This document shows positions 24,201 through 32,252 of a stretch of DNA of 64,000 bases, one piece after another. The DNA comes from Oscillospiraceae bacterium (GTDB taxonomy: Bacteria; Bacillota; Clostridia; Oscillospirales; Acutalibacteraceae). Every line of letters starts with the position of its first letter. Position 1 is the stretch's first letter. The translations under genes were made by a program, and so were the position numbers. The stretch spans positions 52,767 to 116,766 of the forward strand of contig SVQH01000004.1 in assembly GCA_015065425.1 (NCBI GenBank). The letters are read 5' to 3'. Under the pieces are notes generated by a model. The model was not told the DNA's origin, did not search any database, and was given only the letters and a program-made list of their open reading frames with translations.

Positions 24201-26008
24201 ACTTCTGCTTTCTGTTCTGCGGGAGCATCGTCAACACCCCATACAAGAGCAGCACAGTTGACATTTTCCCAGTTATCGCCACCGTTTCTGAGAATCGTAG
24301 CGGCAGTTCTGTATTTATCACCGTGGTCGTTTATAAGAAGGTCGCCGAGGGTATTGGGATAGATAGCAAGGTTGTTGTTTTTGAGAATGCTTCCTACAAG
24401 GTCAACCGCAACGCCGCCGATAACATCAATGGTACCGAGGTTATCAACGATAAGACCAACGATAAGAGGATAAAGAAGTTCAACCAGCATATTTATAATA
24501 GAATCTGAGAAAACAAGCTGCTGAAGCACCTTTCCTATAAGGTCTTCAAGAGTTGAATAGTCAATTTCACCCTCAATACCGAGAAGGTTACCCACATCAA
24601 GGAACATAGAAACGACTGTTGCAACACGATTTGAAATCTTGACATCGTCTGTGTCTCCTTCACGGGGAGAAACAAGAGCATCGAGGTCGTGGATAATATC
24701 GTCAAGCTTCTTTTCATCAGCCACATACTGAGCCGTACCTCTTACGGTTCTTGTGGGATTACTTCTTGAAGTTTTGAAAAGATATGCAAGTGTAACCATG
24801 TTACCGAGACGCTTGCCGAAAACAGCCTTGAGCGTATCGTTGCTGTAATTATTTGCAAGGTCAGCCGCATATCCGAGAATTACGGGAGTGTCGGGATGAT
24901 TGTTAACGGTATTATCGTCCCATGTAACAAACTGAGAGTCCCATTTTGTGTTTGTGCTTTCATCATAAGCCTTTGAAACATAGGAGTCAAACTTTGAAGC
25001 TGCCTGTAAAAGATAAGGAACGGTTGTGTTGTCATAGCTTACCTTTATCATGAAAGCAGAAGCCTGACCTTCTCTGAGAAGTCCGGGGAAACCGTTTTCG
25101 GGCTTTGTAAGGTCAGCACTTGCTGAGTCAGTCCAGCCGAATTCGTGTGCATAGTTCTGAAATACCGTATCAAGAGAGGGAGGAGCAAAAGAGAAATATG
25201 CCTTGGACTTACTTTCATTGTACTCCTTCTGATAAGATATCTCATAAACAGCGGTTCTGATAGTAAGGGTAGGATTACCGATAGATTCGATTCCGTCACA
25301 ATCTTCAAGAATGTTGTCAACGGAAGTCTCAACGATGAAGGAGAATCTGTGGTACCAGTTACCTGTATTTATCTTAAGAACGTTACCTACGAAATACTTA
25401 AGAACGGCATCGATATTGTAATATTCCCAGTCGTTCATTTCCATAAAGTAAATGCCGAACTCGGTAAGAGTTGCCTGGCTTACTTCGGCACCGACAGCCT
25501 GAATATCACGTACAGCATTTTTATAAGCCTTAACTTCTTCAGCCGTAGGATAATAACGGTTACCGTAGAAATCCTCATAAATTATTTCGCCTGAGCCTGA
25601 TGTGGAAGCAAAGTAAGGCTTTATTTTGTCTGAAATGTAGCTTATAAGAGAGGAAGCATCATAACAGCCTGTGCCGTACTTATAGCTCATGAGAGACTCG
25701 GCAAGGAAATAGAAACGGTTGGAAGCCTTAAGGATGTCACCTGCGGCATTGTCCTTTGCAACAACTCTGTGGTCGTAAGCAAAGCCTCTTGCCTCCTGAT
25801 CAAAGCCACCTGTTTCATTGTCAAGTGTAGTATTTGTAACTGTGTAGTTGGTAAGCTCACGGACATGCTCATTCTGAAGAGCCTCTGCAAGCGAACGGTA
25901 TTGAGCGGTGTAGTCAATTTCAGCGGCAGCACCGGTAAAGCCCAGTGACATGACGGTGAAAAGCATGACTGCAGCAAGAAATACACTGAGTACTTTCTTA
26001 AATCGCAT
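21251..26008 (-). CDS. Giant secreted repeat protein (1585 aa)
   Basis: I recognise no named family. The start is the ATG nine bases after AAGGAG (26025-26018); codons before it are TTG repeats. Residues 1-30 form a signal peptide (LSVFLAAVMLFTVMSLGF...GAAA). The body is alpha-helical and acidic. Two long units (cores at about 588-735 and 1176-1325) share the WG...F...L...GY...LLEAL/LYRVL...EY...PV/PIxTI...(L/V)PNL pattern with two copies in the membrane protein at 481-3684. There is no transmembrane anchor, LPxTG or SLH. The C-terminus has a short linker (PDTTTT) and then an amphipathic helix, IKALFDKIMQFFRDLFNFA, resembling the small peptides. Probably a surface or extracellular structural/adhesive protein; that is inference. 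Confidence 0.87.
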   Translation of the reverse strand: MRFKKVLSVFLAAVMLFTVMSLGFTGAAAEIDYTAQYRSLAEALQNEHVRELTNYTVTNTTLDNETGGFDQEARGFAYDHRVVAKDNAAGDILKASNRFYFLAESLMSYKYGTGCYDASSLISYISDKIKPYFASTSGSGEIIYEDFYGNRYYPTAEEVKAYKNAVRDIQAVGAEVSQATLTEFGIYFMEMNDWEYYNIDAVLKYFVGNVLKINTGNWYHRFSFIVETSVDNILEDCDGIESIGNPTLTIRTAVYEISYQKEYNESKSKAYFSFAPPSLDTVFQNYAHEFGWTDSASADLTKPENGFPGLLREGQASAFMIKVSYDNTTVPYLLQAASKFDSYVSKAYDESTNTKWDSQFVTWDDNTVNNHPDTPVILGYAADLANNYSNDTLKAVFGKRLGNMVTLAYLFKTSRSNPTRTVRGTAQYVADEKKLDDIIHDLDALVSPREGDTDDVKISNRVATVVSMFLDVGNLLGIEGEIDYSTLEDLIGKVLQQLVFSDSIINMLVELLYPLIVGLIVDNLGTIDVIGGVAVDLVGSILKNNNLAIYPNTLGDLLINDHGDKYRTAATILRNGGDNWENVNCAALVWGVDDAPAEQKAEVFIDALCAALGGFTRLLVTMLCGDAEYEWDDPDERFGKNYDLKVIWILDNVWLASQGLYTKLFIPLYRVLGLEEHEFLSSAEYHAAMENNFKDCLKLAVNPIIEWVFNHVAKKPIETIMKLVPNLVHFLSRQGGSLDYSDDWANTGHLTTGDQKDAHSGYSQLQTHSLYSILHHVHLKIVYFGQAININGSIGELIGDGTLGMLTSLNALLNEVIEFSYDTDEIYSENIACYSDAFGNIVLPDSTEYALNPGLYPNAHMQYWADASNTQFSLTEDKDHPFLHNNITYIKKPYYIPSVPEAKLISCGTINPTTNTVDVEHPGLVFKFLLRYVISALGYRYDLNKEDLPTLIECFGLDTSGELFMGLTLSDILDNVMLHPDEAICALLELFYSNEEGNLYEDKAYTYPVTPIDYHEAVLLNQAINPTLSYGAEVKYSKYWTKEIARDFVSSLSPLAEDVLIMLGLEGMEDGLGPFLENLLNENVFNNDLINTLFNTIYQLLSGLNESVGIDIEGILAAVLDVNFTPITVARAVDKMMGFETEATRAIKLVGSWQGLFDGGASYDPITGEYIPIIRDVELDWGLTVDEETGLTLAEANGISRADAFLRTVSALLSPAAFILKFLFMDYDLSILGLINLPSYAGYQYAFIGLLEALACPDILTYDEYYRASLDPECGDANVIYHLFSPLLGLLDKVYANPVDTLLNLLPNLLFFISVGGLSDFVNNLIHFAYVLLDILKPILNGYDLLGGLLANLDIGGLSLNLSLPLDIDVNSLISDLLGTLVGDVLTIEGVSLHLPYIDLYTICVGTLEPFLSKEQRQIVHLSPAGGGELLTALLRIVFDVLFMEENHKALSEIVANLAGEGKLDAYDEETLYMVINGLIGLIEDYEVLDIVLYAVYMLITTLVPIADTLAIRLQANNMTITDLIDSASDMDLFVANLGKLLKDPNEVEIPDTTTTVGALAGLFARIKALFDKIMQFFRDLFNFA

Positions 26009-26067
26009 CAACAACAACTCCTTATAAAAAATTTATGCAGTGTTTCACAGCATATCTATACGGAGTT

Positions 26068-26096
26068 ATTATAATACTTTTTAGTTTTATTTTCAA
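26068..26096 (-). promoter_or_regulatory. Promoter of the giant secreted protein
   Basis: On the minus strand, TTGAAA (26096-26091), 17-bp spacer, TATAAT (26073-26068). It lies 60 bp upstream of the ATG in an AT-rich gap (26009-26231) that otherwise holds nothing I can identify. Confidence 0.75.
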
Positions 26097-26231
26097 TAAG
26101 AAATTACTGTTTTATTAAAATAAACCTGTAGAAATATTATTTTTATTATTAGTTGTTTTTTACAAAAAAAGTTAACCCAATGTTAATATATTACAATCTG
26201 TCCTACTGCCTCCAATCTACGCCCTATCACG

Positions 26232-28646
26232 CTACTCTACTTTTATTTCGCTCTCTTCTACTCTACACACTATCTTTTTCTTTTCCGGTTCTCTCAGCAT
26301 CATTTCTGCCACGGGAGTTTCTATTTCACAGGTGAGAAGCCGTCTGAGGTTTCTTGCACCGTAGGTTTTGTCATAGCCTTTTTTTGCAAGAAAAGCACAG
26401 ACTTCATCACGTATTTCAAGCTCGATTCCTTTCTCCGAGAGCCGTTTTACAATCTCCTGAAGCTTGTTTCCGGTAATTTTTTCCATGTCCTCATCTGTGA
26501 GTCTTGAAAAAATGACAGTTTCATCAATTCTTCCCTGAAATTCGGGCGGAAAAATGCGTTTCAGCTCTTTTTCCACCGTGGTTTTTATTACTTCATCCTC
26601 CTTTTTCTCACTGTCGTCATAAAAGCCTACGGACAGCATTCCTTCACTTATGGAGGAGCCTCCTGCGTTTGCCGTCATTATTATAACGGCATTTCTGCAG
26701 TCTGCTTTTTTGCCGTCAGAGCCTGTGAGAATACCGTCCTCGAGCATGGGAAGAAGAAAGCTGAATACATCGGGATGAGCCTTTTCTATTTCATCGAAAA
26801 GTATTACGCAATAAGGCATTCTCCGCAGGGCATTTATAAGCTGCCCTCCCTCATCGAAGCCCTGATATCCGGGCGGTGAGCCTATGAGACGGGAGACGGA
26901 ATGCTTTTCCGAAAACTCAGACATATCAAGCCTTATGAGGGCTTCACGGCTTGAAAAAAGCTCCTTTGCAAGCTCCTTTGCAAGAGCTGTTTTACCCACT
27001 CCCGTAGGACCCGAAAACAGAAAGGTGCACACGGGTCTTCCCCTGTCGGAAACACCTGTTCTGCCCCTTCTTACAGCCTGAGAAACACTTTTTACGGCAT
27101 GGGTCTGACCGATTATGACACGGTTCAGTCTCTCTTCAAGAAGGAGAAGTCTTTCACGGTCATTTTCGCAGAGCCGTCCCACGGGAATACCCGTCCACAG
27201 AGAGACACATTCCGCAATGTGAGAGGGCTTTACCTCGGGCAGCTCCCTGTTATTTTCCATGTCATCACATCGAAGCTCTGCAATTTCGGCGGCTGTTTTT
27301 TTCTCCTCTTCACGAAGGCGTGCCGCCTCTTCCAGCTGACCTGAATTTACAGCCTGAGTTTTTCTCAGAGATATCTCGCCGAGCTTTTTTTCAAGTGCCG
27401 AATTCTCCGTAAAGAGAGTATTTTCACTTATATTCACCCCTGCGGCGGCTTCGTCAAGCAAATCTATTGCCTTATCGGGCAGAAATCTGTCATGAATATA
27501 TCTTAAAGACATATCAACGGCAGAAAACAAAGTCTCATCAGGTATTCTGACCTGATGGAAATTTTCATAAGCTTCCCTGATGCTTTTAAGGATGGAAACA
27601 GTCTCATCCCTTGTTGGCTCATCCACGGGAACTGTCTGAAAACGGCGTTCAAGGGCTGCATCCTTTTCGATATTTTTCCTGTATTCTTCGGCGGTAGTGG
27701 CACCTATAAGCTTTATTTCTCCTCTTGAAAGGACGGGTTTAAGTATATTTGCGGCATCAACGGCACCCTCGGCAGAGCCTGCCCCCATGAGATTGTGGAT
27801 TTCATCAATAAACAGTATCACATTACCGTCCGACACAGCTTCATTTACGGCATTTTTTATACGCTCTTCAAAGTCTCCCCTGTATTTCGCACCGGCAACC
27901 ATAGAGGTGAGGTCAAGGGAAAAAATTTCGGCATTTTTAAGCCTTTCGGGGACTTTTCCCTGAGCCGTTCTTATGGCAAGTCCCTCTGCAACGGCTGTTT
28001 TTCCCACACCGGGCTCCCCGATAAGACAGGGGTTATTTTTGGTTTTGCGGCAGAGTATTTTTATTACTCTGTCAATTTCCTTGTCTCTACCCGTGACGGG
28101 GTCAAGTTTACCGCAGGCAGCGGCAGCACTCAGGTTTCTGCCGTATTTTTCAAGGGTCGGAAATCTTGAAGAAGAACGGGAAAAGCGTTTTGATGCATCG
28201 CTCTTTTCCTGAAAATTGCCGGCAGAATCAGATTTATAAAGCCGGGAAACGGATACCCCCATTTTCACAAGAGCACGGTTTGCAAAGCACTGCTTTTCAC
28301 GCAGTATTGCCATGAGAAGATGCTCGGTGCCCGTAAGGACATTCCCCGAATTTCCCGCAAGAAAGACGGCATCGGATATGATTTTTTTTGCCCTCGGAGT
28401 AAAATCCTTTTCGGACAGCACCGTGGGAACTCCTATTCCGATATTGAGCCTTATTACATCATAAAAAGCAGCATAGTTTATCTTCTGAGCACTGAGAAGC
28501 ACCGAAGCCACGCAGGTGGGGTCTTTGAGAAGCCCTGCAAGAATATGCTCACTCCCCACATAAGTATGTCCCATATCCTCAGCACAGTTGACAGCATTGT
28601 TAAGTGCCCCGTTAGCTTTTTCGGAAAAGCCTGAAAATAAATACAT
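26232..28646 (-). CDS. clpC: ClpC-type AAA+ protease ATPase
   Basis: An 804-residue Clp/Hsp100 unfoldase. The N-domain (residues 1-145) contains two Clp_N repeats (SEHILAGLLKD, TEHLLMAILRE). AAA-1 has Walker A GEPGVGKT (about 205) and FIDEIHNLMGAG. The middle domain includes a UVR-like helix (GQLEEAARLREEEKK). AAA-2 has GPTGVGKT and ILFDEIEKAH, and the C-terminal D2-small domain follows. It feeds proteins, including arginine-phosphorylated ones tagged by McsB, into ClpP. It lies downstream of mcsA-mcsB, but a perfect 12-bp-arm hairpin separates it from mcsB, so clpC expression may be partly independent. The usual ctsR repressor gene is not beside the cluster. Confidence 0.95.
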   Translation of the reverse strand: MYLFSGFSEKANGALNNAVNCAEDMGHTYVGSEHILAGLLKDPTCVASVLLSAQKINYAAFYDVIRLNIGIGVPTVLSEKDFTPRAKKIISDAVFLAGNSGNVLTGTEHLLMAILREKQCFANRALVKMGVSVSRLYKSDSAGNFQEKSDASKRFSRSSSRFPTLEKYGRNLSAAAACGKLDPVTGRDKEIDRVIKILCRKTKNNPCLIGEPGVGKTAVAEGLAIRTAQGKVPERLKNAEIFSLDLTSMVAGAKYRGDFEERIKNAVNEAVSDGNVILFIDEIHNLMGAGSAEGAVDAANILKPVLSRGEIKLIGATTAEEYRKNIEKDAALERRFQTVPVDEPTRDETVSILKSIREAYENFHQVRIPDETLFSAVDMSLRYIHDRFLPDKAIDLLDEAAAGVNISENTLFTENSALEKKLGEISLRKTQAVNSGQLEEAARLREEEKKTAAEIAELRCDDMENNRELPEVKPSHIAECVSLWTGIPVGRLCENDRERLLLLEERLNRVIIGQTHAVKSVSQAVRRGRTGVSDRGRPVCTFLFSGPTGVGKTALAKELAKELFSSREALIRLDMSEFSEKHSVSRLIGSPPGYQGFDEGGQLINALRRMPYCVILFDEIEKAHPDVFSFLLPMLEDGILTGSDGKKADCRNAVIIMTANAGGSSISEGMLSVGFYDDSEKKEDEVIKTTVEKELKRIFPPEFQGRIDETVIFSRLTDEDMEKITGNKLQEIVKRLSEKGIELEIRDEVCAFLAKKGYDKTYGARNLRRLLTCEIETPVAEMMLREPEKKKIVCRVEESEIKVE

Positions 28647-28679
28647 AAAACATCACCGGTGAATTATAGATTGGAAATC

Positions 28680-28713
28680 AGAAAAGCAGGCACATTATTC
28701 GTGCCTGCTTTTA
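28680..28713 (-). terminator. Hairpin between mcsB and clpC
   Basis: AAAAGCAGGCAC (28682-28693) pairs perfectly with GTGCCTGCTTTT (28701-28712). In the minus direction it ends in TTTT, giving a partial intrinsic terminator inside an otherwise standard operon. Confidence 0.7.
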
Positions 28714-28736
28714 AGTTTATGCTTTTATTATGTTTT

Positions 28737-29747
28737 TTATTCGCCGAATATCTGTTTTACTGTCACGGCTCTTATTTCGTCTCTGCCTGAAGAGGTGAGT
28801 TTTCCGCCTGCGAGGACATTTATTGTGGCAGGCTGCATACTTACGAAAAGACGGCTGATAAGGTCGGGGTCACAGTCGAGAACTCCGTAGAGAGAACCGA
28901 GACGTACCCAGGAGAGCAGCTCCATCATTTCATCACAGGACAGAAGCACTGCATTTTTCAGAAGTCCCGCACTGCGGTTTATTCTGTCTTTCACAGTGAT
29001 ATCCTTTACAAATTCCTCCGCTGCAGCTCTTTCCTTGGTTGCCAGCTGAAGGCTCAGTGATTTGAGGTTTTCAATGGCAGTCTCCTCCGTAAGTCCCATA
29101 GTGATGTAATTGCTGATTCTGAAAATATCGCCCTTTGACGAAGCACCGTCACCGTAGGAACCTCTTATTCTGAACCCGAGCTTTCCTGCAGTGAGGGAAA
29201 ATTTTGCCATTTCGCCCGTTCTTGAAAGAGCGGGAAGATGCATCATCACGGAGGGAACCATACCCGTCCCCAGATCTTTCGGGTTCTGATTGAGAAAACC
29301 GAGCTTTTCATCAAAAGCATATTTCAGCTGAGAAGCAATAATTTCATCGGTTTCTGCAGCAAGGCGGTAAGCCTCCATGGGGGAAGCACCGTCAGCAAAG
29401 CCCTGTATTCTTATATGGTCTCTGTCACCGAGCATTATGCTTATTCTTTCATCCTCTGAGAGAACGAGCACCTTTCCTGCGGTGTTTGACGCAAAGCCCG
29501 GGGAAATGAGATGTCTCTCAGCAAGGGACACGGCTTCATAAGGGTAAATACTGCTCATATCAACAGCTCTGAAGCCGAAGGAAGACGAGGAAAGTGCATT
29601 TACTATACTGAGATTTATCTTTTGCTTCTGCAAAGTATTAAGCCTTACGGGAAAGGGCACACCTGAAATGTTTCTTGCAAGACGGACTCTTGAGGACAGA
29701 ATGACATCGGTATATACAGAATTATTTCCTTTTTGTGTATCTGACAT
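28737..29747 (-). CDS. mcsB: Protein arginine kinase McsB
   Basis: A 336-residue member of the phosphagen kinase fold that phosphorylates arginine on proteins, marking them for ClpC-ClpP. Family signatures: VILSSRVRLARNISGVPFP near the N-terminus, VLSEDERISIMLGDRDHIRIQ (about residues 95-115), FLNQNPKDLGTGMVPSVMMHLPAL with the nucleotide-binding region, and FRIRGSYGDGA. It starts 4 bp after mcsA with its ribosome site inside that gene, so activation by McsA is coupled. Length and order match other Firmicutes. Confidence 0.95.
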   Translation of the reverse strand: MSDTQKGNNSVYTDVILSSRVRLARNISGVPFPVRLNTLQKQKINLSIVNALSSSSFGFRAVDMSSIYPYEAVSLAERHLISPGFASNTAGKVLVLSEDERISIMLGDRDHIRIQGFADGASPMEAYRLAAETDEIIASQLKYAFDEKLGFLNQNPKDLGTGMVPSVMMHLPALSRTGEMAKFSLTAGKLGFRIRGSYGDGASSKGDIFRISNYITMGLTEETAIENLKSLSLQLATKERAAAEEFVKDITVKDRINRSAGLLKNAVLLSCDEMMELLSWVRLGSLYGVLDCDPDLISRLFVSMQPATINVLAGGKLTSSGRDEIRAVTVKQIFGE

Positions 29748-29751
29748 AATT

Positions 29752-30240
29752 TCAATCCTCCATAAGAGAAAGTGCCTTTATCTCATCACGGATAACAGCA
29801 GCCAATTCAAAATTCTCCTGCATTATGGCTTCATCAAGTTTTTCACGAAGGGCATTTATTACCTGTTCTTTTCTCATTTCTTCTCTGTGAGTCAACGGAG
29901 CTTTGCCTTCAAATACTGCCCTGCCGTGTATTTTTCCTATAAGAGGACGGAGCTTTTTTGAGAACACACCGTAACATTCGGGACAGCCGGGCATTCCCGT
30001 TCTTGCAATATCTTCAAAAGAAAAACCGCAGGTCTCACAGCGGAGAGTCTTTTCGCTGATTTTAATGACATCGGCAGAAAAGGACGGAAAATCACCGAAA
30101 GGAAAAAATCCCGCAACAACATCCCCGACGCCGAGAGCCGAGGCACACTGACGGCAAAGATGAATCTCAACCGCCTCACCGCCCATTATTCTTTTAAGAT
30201 GTGCAGAAGCATCATTTCTCTTACAATTCTGACAAAGCAT
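29752..30240 (-). CDS. mcsA: McsA, zinc-binding activator of McsB
   Basis: A 162-residue protein. Two to three Cys pairs (CQNCKRND, CRQCAS, CETCGF...CPECYG) bind zinc, and the C-terminal UVR motif (LREKLDEAIMQENFELAAVIRDEIKAL) is a helical hairpin for protein contact. McsA activates McsB and forms an adaptor for ClpC. The start was chosen at MLCQNC because all homologues begin directly with the Cys motif and GGTGAT precedes it. It is the first gene of the mcsA-mcsB-clpC cluster; no ctsR lies upstream. Confidence 0.93.
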   Translation of the reverse strand: MLCQNCKRNDASAHLKRIMGGEAVEIHLCRQCASALGVGDVVAGFFPFGDFPSFSADVIKISEKTLRCETCGFSFEDIARTGMPGCPECYGVFSKKLRPLIGKIHGRAVFEGKAPLTHREEMRKEQVINALREKLDEAIMQENFELAAVIRDEIKALSLMED

Positions 30241-30255
30241 AATATCACCGATAAC

Positions 30256-30284
30256 ATTATAAATAAAGTAAAGCAAATAGTCAA
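30256..30284 (-). promoter_or_regulatory. Promoter of the mcsA-mcsB-clpC cluster
   Basis: On the minus strand TTGACT (30284-30279), 17-bp spacer, TATAAT (30261-30256), only 16 bp before the mcsA ATG, giving a very short leader. Confidence 0.7.
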
Positions 30285-30340
30285 GCAAATCATAGCTTAA
30301 CGGGGAAAACGTTTTTCACGGTTAATTGTGATTTTTACTC

Positions 30341-30369
30341 TTGCCTTTTTTATTTTCTTGTGATATAGT
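30341..30369 (+). promoter_or_regulatory. Promoter of the sodium-pumping decarboxylase operon
   Basis: TTGCCT (30341-30346), 17-bp spacer, TATAGT (30364-30369) with a TG two bases upstream (extended -10). The start codon follows about 50 bp downstream. Confidence 0.6.
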
Positions 30370-30420
30370 GTACTGTGGTAAAGATTTGAGTTTTGATTTT
30401 TCAAAATAAGGAGTATGAAA

Positions 30421-31806
30421 ATGAAAATTAAGTTTACGGAAACCATTCTCAGAGATGCTAACCAGTCCCTTATCGCTACAAGAATGCCTTTCAGCGAGTT
30501 TGAACCCATTCTTGAAACCCTTGATAAAGCAGGATATTATTCACTTGAATGCTGGGGCGGTGCAACATTTGACTCGTGTCTTCGTTATCTCAATGAAGAC
30601 CCCTGGGAGAGACTCAGAAAAATAAGAAAAGCCTGTCCCAACACAAAGCTTCAGATGCTCCTCAGAGGACAGAATCTTTTAGGTTACAAGCATTATCCCG
30701 ATGATGTTGTAAGAATGTTCGTTAAGAAAAGCGTTGAAAACGGCATTAATGTTATAAGAATATTTGATGCACTCAACGACCTTCGCAACATTGAAGTTGC
30801 AGTTGACGAGGCACTTAAGAACGGTGCTGAGGTTCAGGGCACAATCTGCTACACATTAAGCCCCATTCACGACCTTGAAAGCTATGTTAAGACTGCAAAG
30901 GACCTCAAGGCAATGGGCGTACAGTCCATCTGCATCAAGGATATGGCAGGTATCATGAGCCCCAAGGAGGCTTACGACACCGTAAAAGCCATTAAGGAAG
31001 CAGTAGCTCTTCCCGTTGTTCTTCACACACATTCAACAACAGGTCTCGGCTTTATGACACTTCTCAAGGCTGTAGAAGCCGGCTGTGATGTCATTGATAC
31101 GGCAATTTCCAGCTTCTCGGGCGGTACTGCTCAGCCTGCTACGGAAACGATGGAATATGTTCTTCGTCAGTACGGATATGAGACGGGACTTGACACAGCC
31201 GCTCTCAAGAAGATTAACGACTTCTTCAAGCCCTACAGAGCAGCATGTCTTAAAGAAGGACTTCTCAATCCCGTTGTTATGGCAACAGATACGGATGCAC
31301 TCGGTTATCAGATACCCGGCGGTATGCTTTCAAACCTTGTGGCACAGCTTACAGCTCAGGGCAAGCTGGACAAGCTTCAGGAGGTTCTCGAAGAGACTCC
31401 CAGAGTAAGAAAGGATATGGGTTATCCTCCCCTTGTTACTCCCATGAGCCAGATGGTAGGCGTTCAGGCTACGTCAAACGTACTGAACGGAAGATATAAG
31501 AATATTTCAAAAGAAGTAAAGAACTATGTAAAGGGTGAATACGGCAGAGCCCCCGGAGAAATAAGCGACGAGTTGAAGAAGCTTGTTCTCGGTGATGAAA
31601 AGCCCATGGAATGCCGTTTTGCAGACACACTTGAACCTGCATTTGAACAGACAAAGAAGGAACTGGGAGAAACAGCTACCTGTGACGAGGATGTACTTTC
31701 CTACATCGCTTTCCCCCAGATTGCAGAAAAGTTCTTCGCTGCAAGAGACGAACTCAAAAAGCGTACATTCTCTTATAACATCACTTTATGTGAGGAGGAT
31801 AAATAA
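30421..31806 (+). CDS. oadA: Oxaloacetate decarboxylase-type carboxyltransferase (alpha subunit)
   Basis: A 461-residue carboxyltransferase that moves CO2 from a carboxylic acid (most likely oxaloacetate) to biotin. The TIM barrel starts FTETILRDANQSLIATRM (metal-binding Asp), with ECWGGATFD, IRIFDALND, CIKDMAGIMSP (Lys that becomes carbamylated) and LHTHSTTGLG (metal His pair). The usual C-terminal biotin domain is absent; biotin is carried by the separate protein at 32253-32636. The second of two ATGs (30421) is preferred because AAGGAG lies seven bases before it, while the first is one base away. The stop overlaps the gamma gene as TAATG. Confidence 0.94.
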   Translation: MKIKFTETILRDANQSLIATRMPFSEFEPILETLDKAGYYSLECWGGATFDSCLRYLNEDPWERLRKIRKACPNTKLQMLLRGQNLLGYKHYPDDVVRMFVKKSVENGINVIRIFDALNDLRNIEVAVDEALKNGAEVQGTICYTLSPIHDLESYVKTAKDLKAMGVQSICIKDMAGIMSPKEAYDTVKAIKEAVALPVVLHTHSTTGLGFMTLLKAVEAGCDVIDTAISSFSGGTAQPATETMEYVLRQYGYETGLDTAALKKINDFFKPYRAACLKEGLLNPVVMATDTDALGYQIPGGMLSNLVAQLTAQGKLDKLQEVLEETPRVRKDMGYPPLVTPMSQMVGVQATSNVLNGRYKNISKEVKNYVKGEYGRAPGEISDELKKLVLGDEKPMECRFADTLEPAFEQTKKELGETATCDEDVLSYIAFPQIAEKFFAARDELKKRTFSYNITLCEEDK

Positions 31807-32249
31807 TGACACCCGAAATCACCACAGCACTTGAAGAAATTACAACTGCCGTTGCTGAAGAAGCAACCGCCATGGCAGGTGTATGGGGTTCAATGGGAGG
31901 AACAACCGAAATGTCCTTCCTTGACACTCTTTCAATTTCAGTTATCGGTTTTGCCATAGTTTTTGCTGTTCTCGGCTTCCTTGCAATTTTCGTTTTCCTT
32001 ATGGGCAGAGTTTTTGATATGCTCGCAAAGAAAAAAGAAGCAAAGGCGGAGATTGCAGAGACTTCTGTACCTGCAGCAGCAAAAATACAGACAGGCTTTC
32101 CCCTTCCCGACAATCAGGGAACAGGCTCAGTTACGCTTATAAACGTAACAGAAGAAGAAGCCGCAGTTATCATGGCTGTTACCAGCAAAAAAAGCGGAAT
32201 TCCCCTCAACCGTCTCAAATTCAATTCCATTAAACTTCTGGAGGATTAA
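31806..32249 (+). CDS. oadG: Sodium pump decarboxylase, gamma subunit (OadG-like)
   Basis: A 147-residue single-pass membrane protein. After a ~35-residue N-terminal lead, FLDTLSISVIGFAIVFAVLGFLAIFVFLMG forms the transmembrane helix characteristic of OadG, followed by a Lys-rich stretch and a soluble C-terminal part (SVTLINVTEEEAAVIMAVTSKK). OadG bridges the carboxyltransferase and the membrane beta subunit. It is coupled to oadA by a one-base stop/start overlap and is followed 3 bp later by the biotin carrier. The extended C-terminus is common in Clostridia. Confidence 0.85.
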   Translation: MTPEITTALEEITTAVAEEATAMAGVWGSMGGTTEMSFLDTLSISVIGFAIVFAVLGFLAIFVFLMGRVFDMLAKKKEAKAEIAETSVPAAAKIQTGFPLPDNQGTGSVTLINVTEEEAAVIMAVTSKKSGIPLNRLKFNSIKLLED

Positions 32250-32252
32250 GAT

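Noticed and set aside
30241-30300. CtsR operator in front of mcsA
   Set aside because: AAGCAAAT is repeated around AGTCA but no tandem GGTCAAA heptads are present.
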